Assembly: GCA_002391065.1 (NCBI GenBank)
Contig: DGRP01000110.1
Span: forward strand, 1 to 6,939
Origin: Ruminococcus sp. UBA4385
GTDB lineage: Bacteria; Bacillota_A; Clostridia; Oscillospirales; Ruminococcaceae
Direction: 5' to 3'
DNA length: 6,939 nucleotides
Below are positions 6,847 through 6,939 of this stretch, piece after piece. Each line of letters opens with the position of its first letter. Within the stretch, counting starts at the first letter, position 1. The notes beneath the pieces were generated by a model that ran no database searches, was not told the DNA's origin, and saw only the letters and a program-made list of their open reading frames with translations. Position numbers and translations under genes: made by a program.

Positions 6847-6853
6847 AAGGCAA
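6825..6853 (-). promoter_or_regulatory. Candidate promoter using the repeat end as -35 box
   Basis: On the minus strand TTGCCT (6848-6853, five of its bases from the repeat terminus) lies 17 bases before TATAAG (6825-6830), which is in the hairpin loop and its edge. The match is 4 of 6 and 5 of 6 to consensus. Transcription would begin near 6818, leaving a short leader that keeps the AAGGAG site. No better promoter is visible between the repeat and the gene. Confidence 0.4.
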
Positions 6854-6939
6854 CACCGCACGACCTCTGTGCATCAGATGCGCCGTCCAGATTTTCGTCA
6901 GATTGCCTAAATTCGACGCAGGCTTGCTGACGCAAGTCA
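6849..6939 (-). repeat. MITE-like foldback element, right copy (cut by window end)
   Basis: This is the inverted copy of the element at the left end. Positions 6847-6939 are the reverse complement of 80-172 with only two differences, at 6866 and 6930. The element proper begins at 6849 with GGCAACACCGCACGACC, giving a 17-base terminal repeat where the left copy shows 15 at its cut end. The second arm lies beyond the window. The difference at 6930 falls in the 4-base loop of the apical hairpin and leaves its stem intact. An open reading frame runs from this repeat into the downstream hydrolase-kinase gene, but that extension is repeat sequence and not protein. Confidence 0.8.

Noticed and set aside
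6801..6935. In-frame 45-codon N-terminal extension of the hydrolase-kinase gene
   Set aside because: Its codons lie in the repeat, the hairpin and the leader. The same peptide appears in another frame context at the left repeat, and a perfect ribosome binding site precedes the internal ATG at 6800.
80..6939. CRISPR array or phage attachment sites at the window ends
   Set aside because: There are only two copies, in inverted orientation and 6.7 kb apart, with no spacers, integrase or recombinase gene.

Overview
The window looks like a piece of a low-G+C Firmicutes chromosome. The best guess is a gut or rumen Clostridia of the Ruminococcus type. This rests on AT-rich coding sequence, Gram-positive style AAGGAG ribosome binding sites, sigma-A-like promoters, a CotH-kinase lipoprotein and an APH-like kinase of the sort common in fibre-degrading gut bacteria. 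The genus is inference from gene content and was not tested.

Layout. All five real genes lie on the minus strand and form three transcription units, read from high to low coordinates. (1) 6800-5349: a single gene fusing a RelA/SpoT (MESH1-like) HD hydrolase domain to an APH/choline-kinase-like phosphotransferase domain, closed by a GAAA-tetraloop terminator. (2) 5191-3698: a CotH-family lipoprotein, closed by a 15-bp stem terminator. (3) 3493-200: an operon with a near-consensus promoter (TTGACC-N17-TATAAT). It encodes a polytopic membrane protein with two similar halves (HPP-like), a class I methyltransferase-fold protein, and N-acetylglucosamine-6-phosphate deacetylase (nagA). The last two genes overlap by ATGA, and a terminator stem includes the nagA stop codon.

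Both ends of the window hold copies of the same GC-richer repeat in opposite orientation (80-172 against 6847-6939, 91 of 93 positions matching). The left copy is almost complete. It is a foldback element of about 170 bp: terminal inverted repeats, two long imperfectly complementary arms and a small apical hairpin, with no coding capacity. It resembles a MITE or ERIC-like element. Each copy abuts a perfect hairpin and a TTAA tetranucleotide on its inner side, which suggests a preferred insertion context. The inner end of the right copy may supply a -35 box to the hydrolase-kinase gene.

How the genes work together. Only nagA has a firm metabolic role (amino-sugar catabolism or cell-wall recycling). 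Its two operon partners are not classic nag genes, so their link to amino sugars is inferred from co-transcription only. The hydrolase-kinase fusion and the CotH lipoprotein are separate units with no evident shared pathway. The most unusual items are the hydrolase-kinase fusion and the structured repeats next to terminator-like hairpins. No CRISPR array, tRNA, rRNA or phage gene was seen, and no gene-free stretch exceeds 300 bases.
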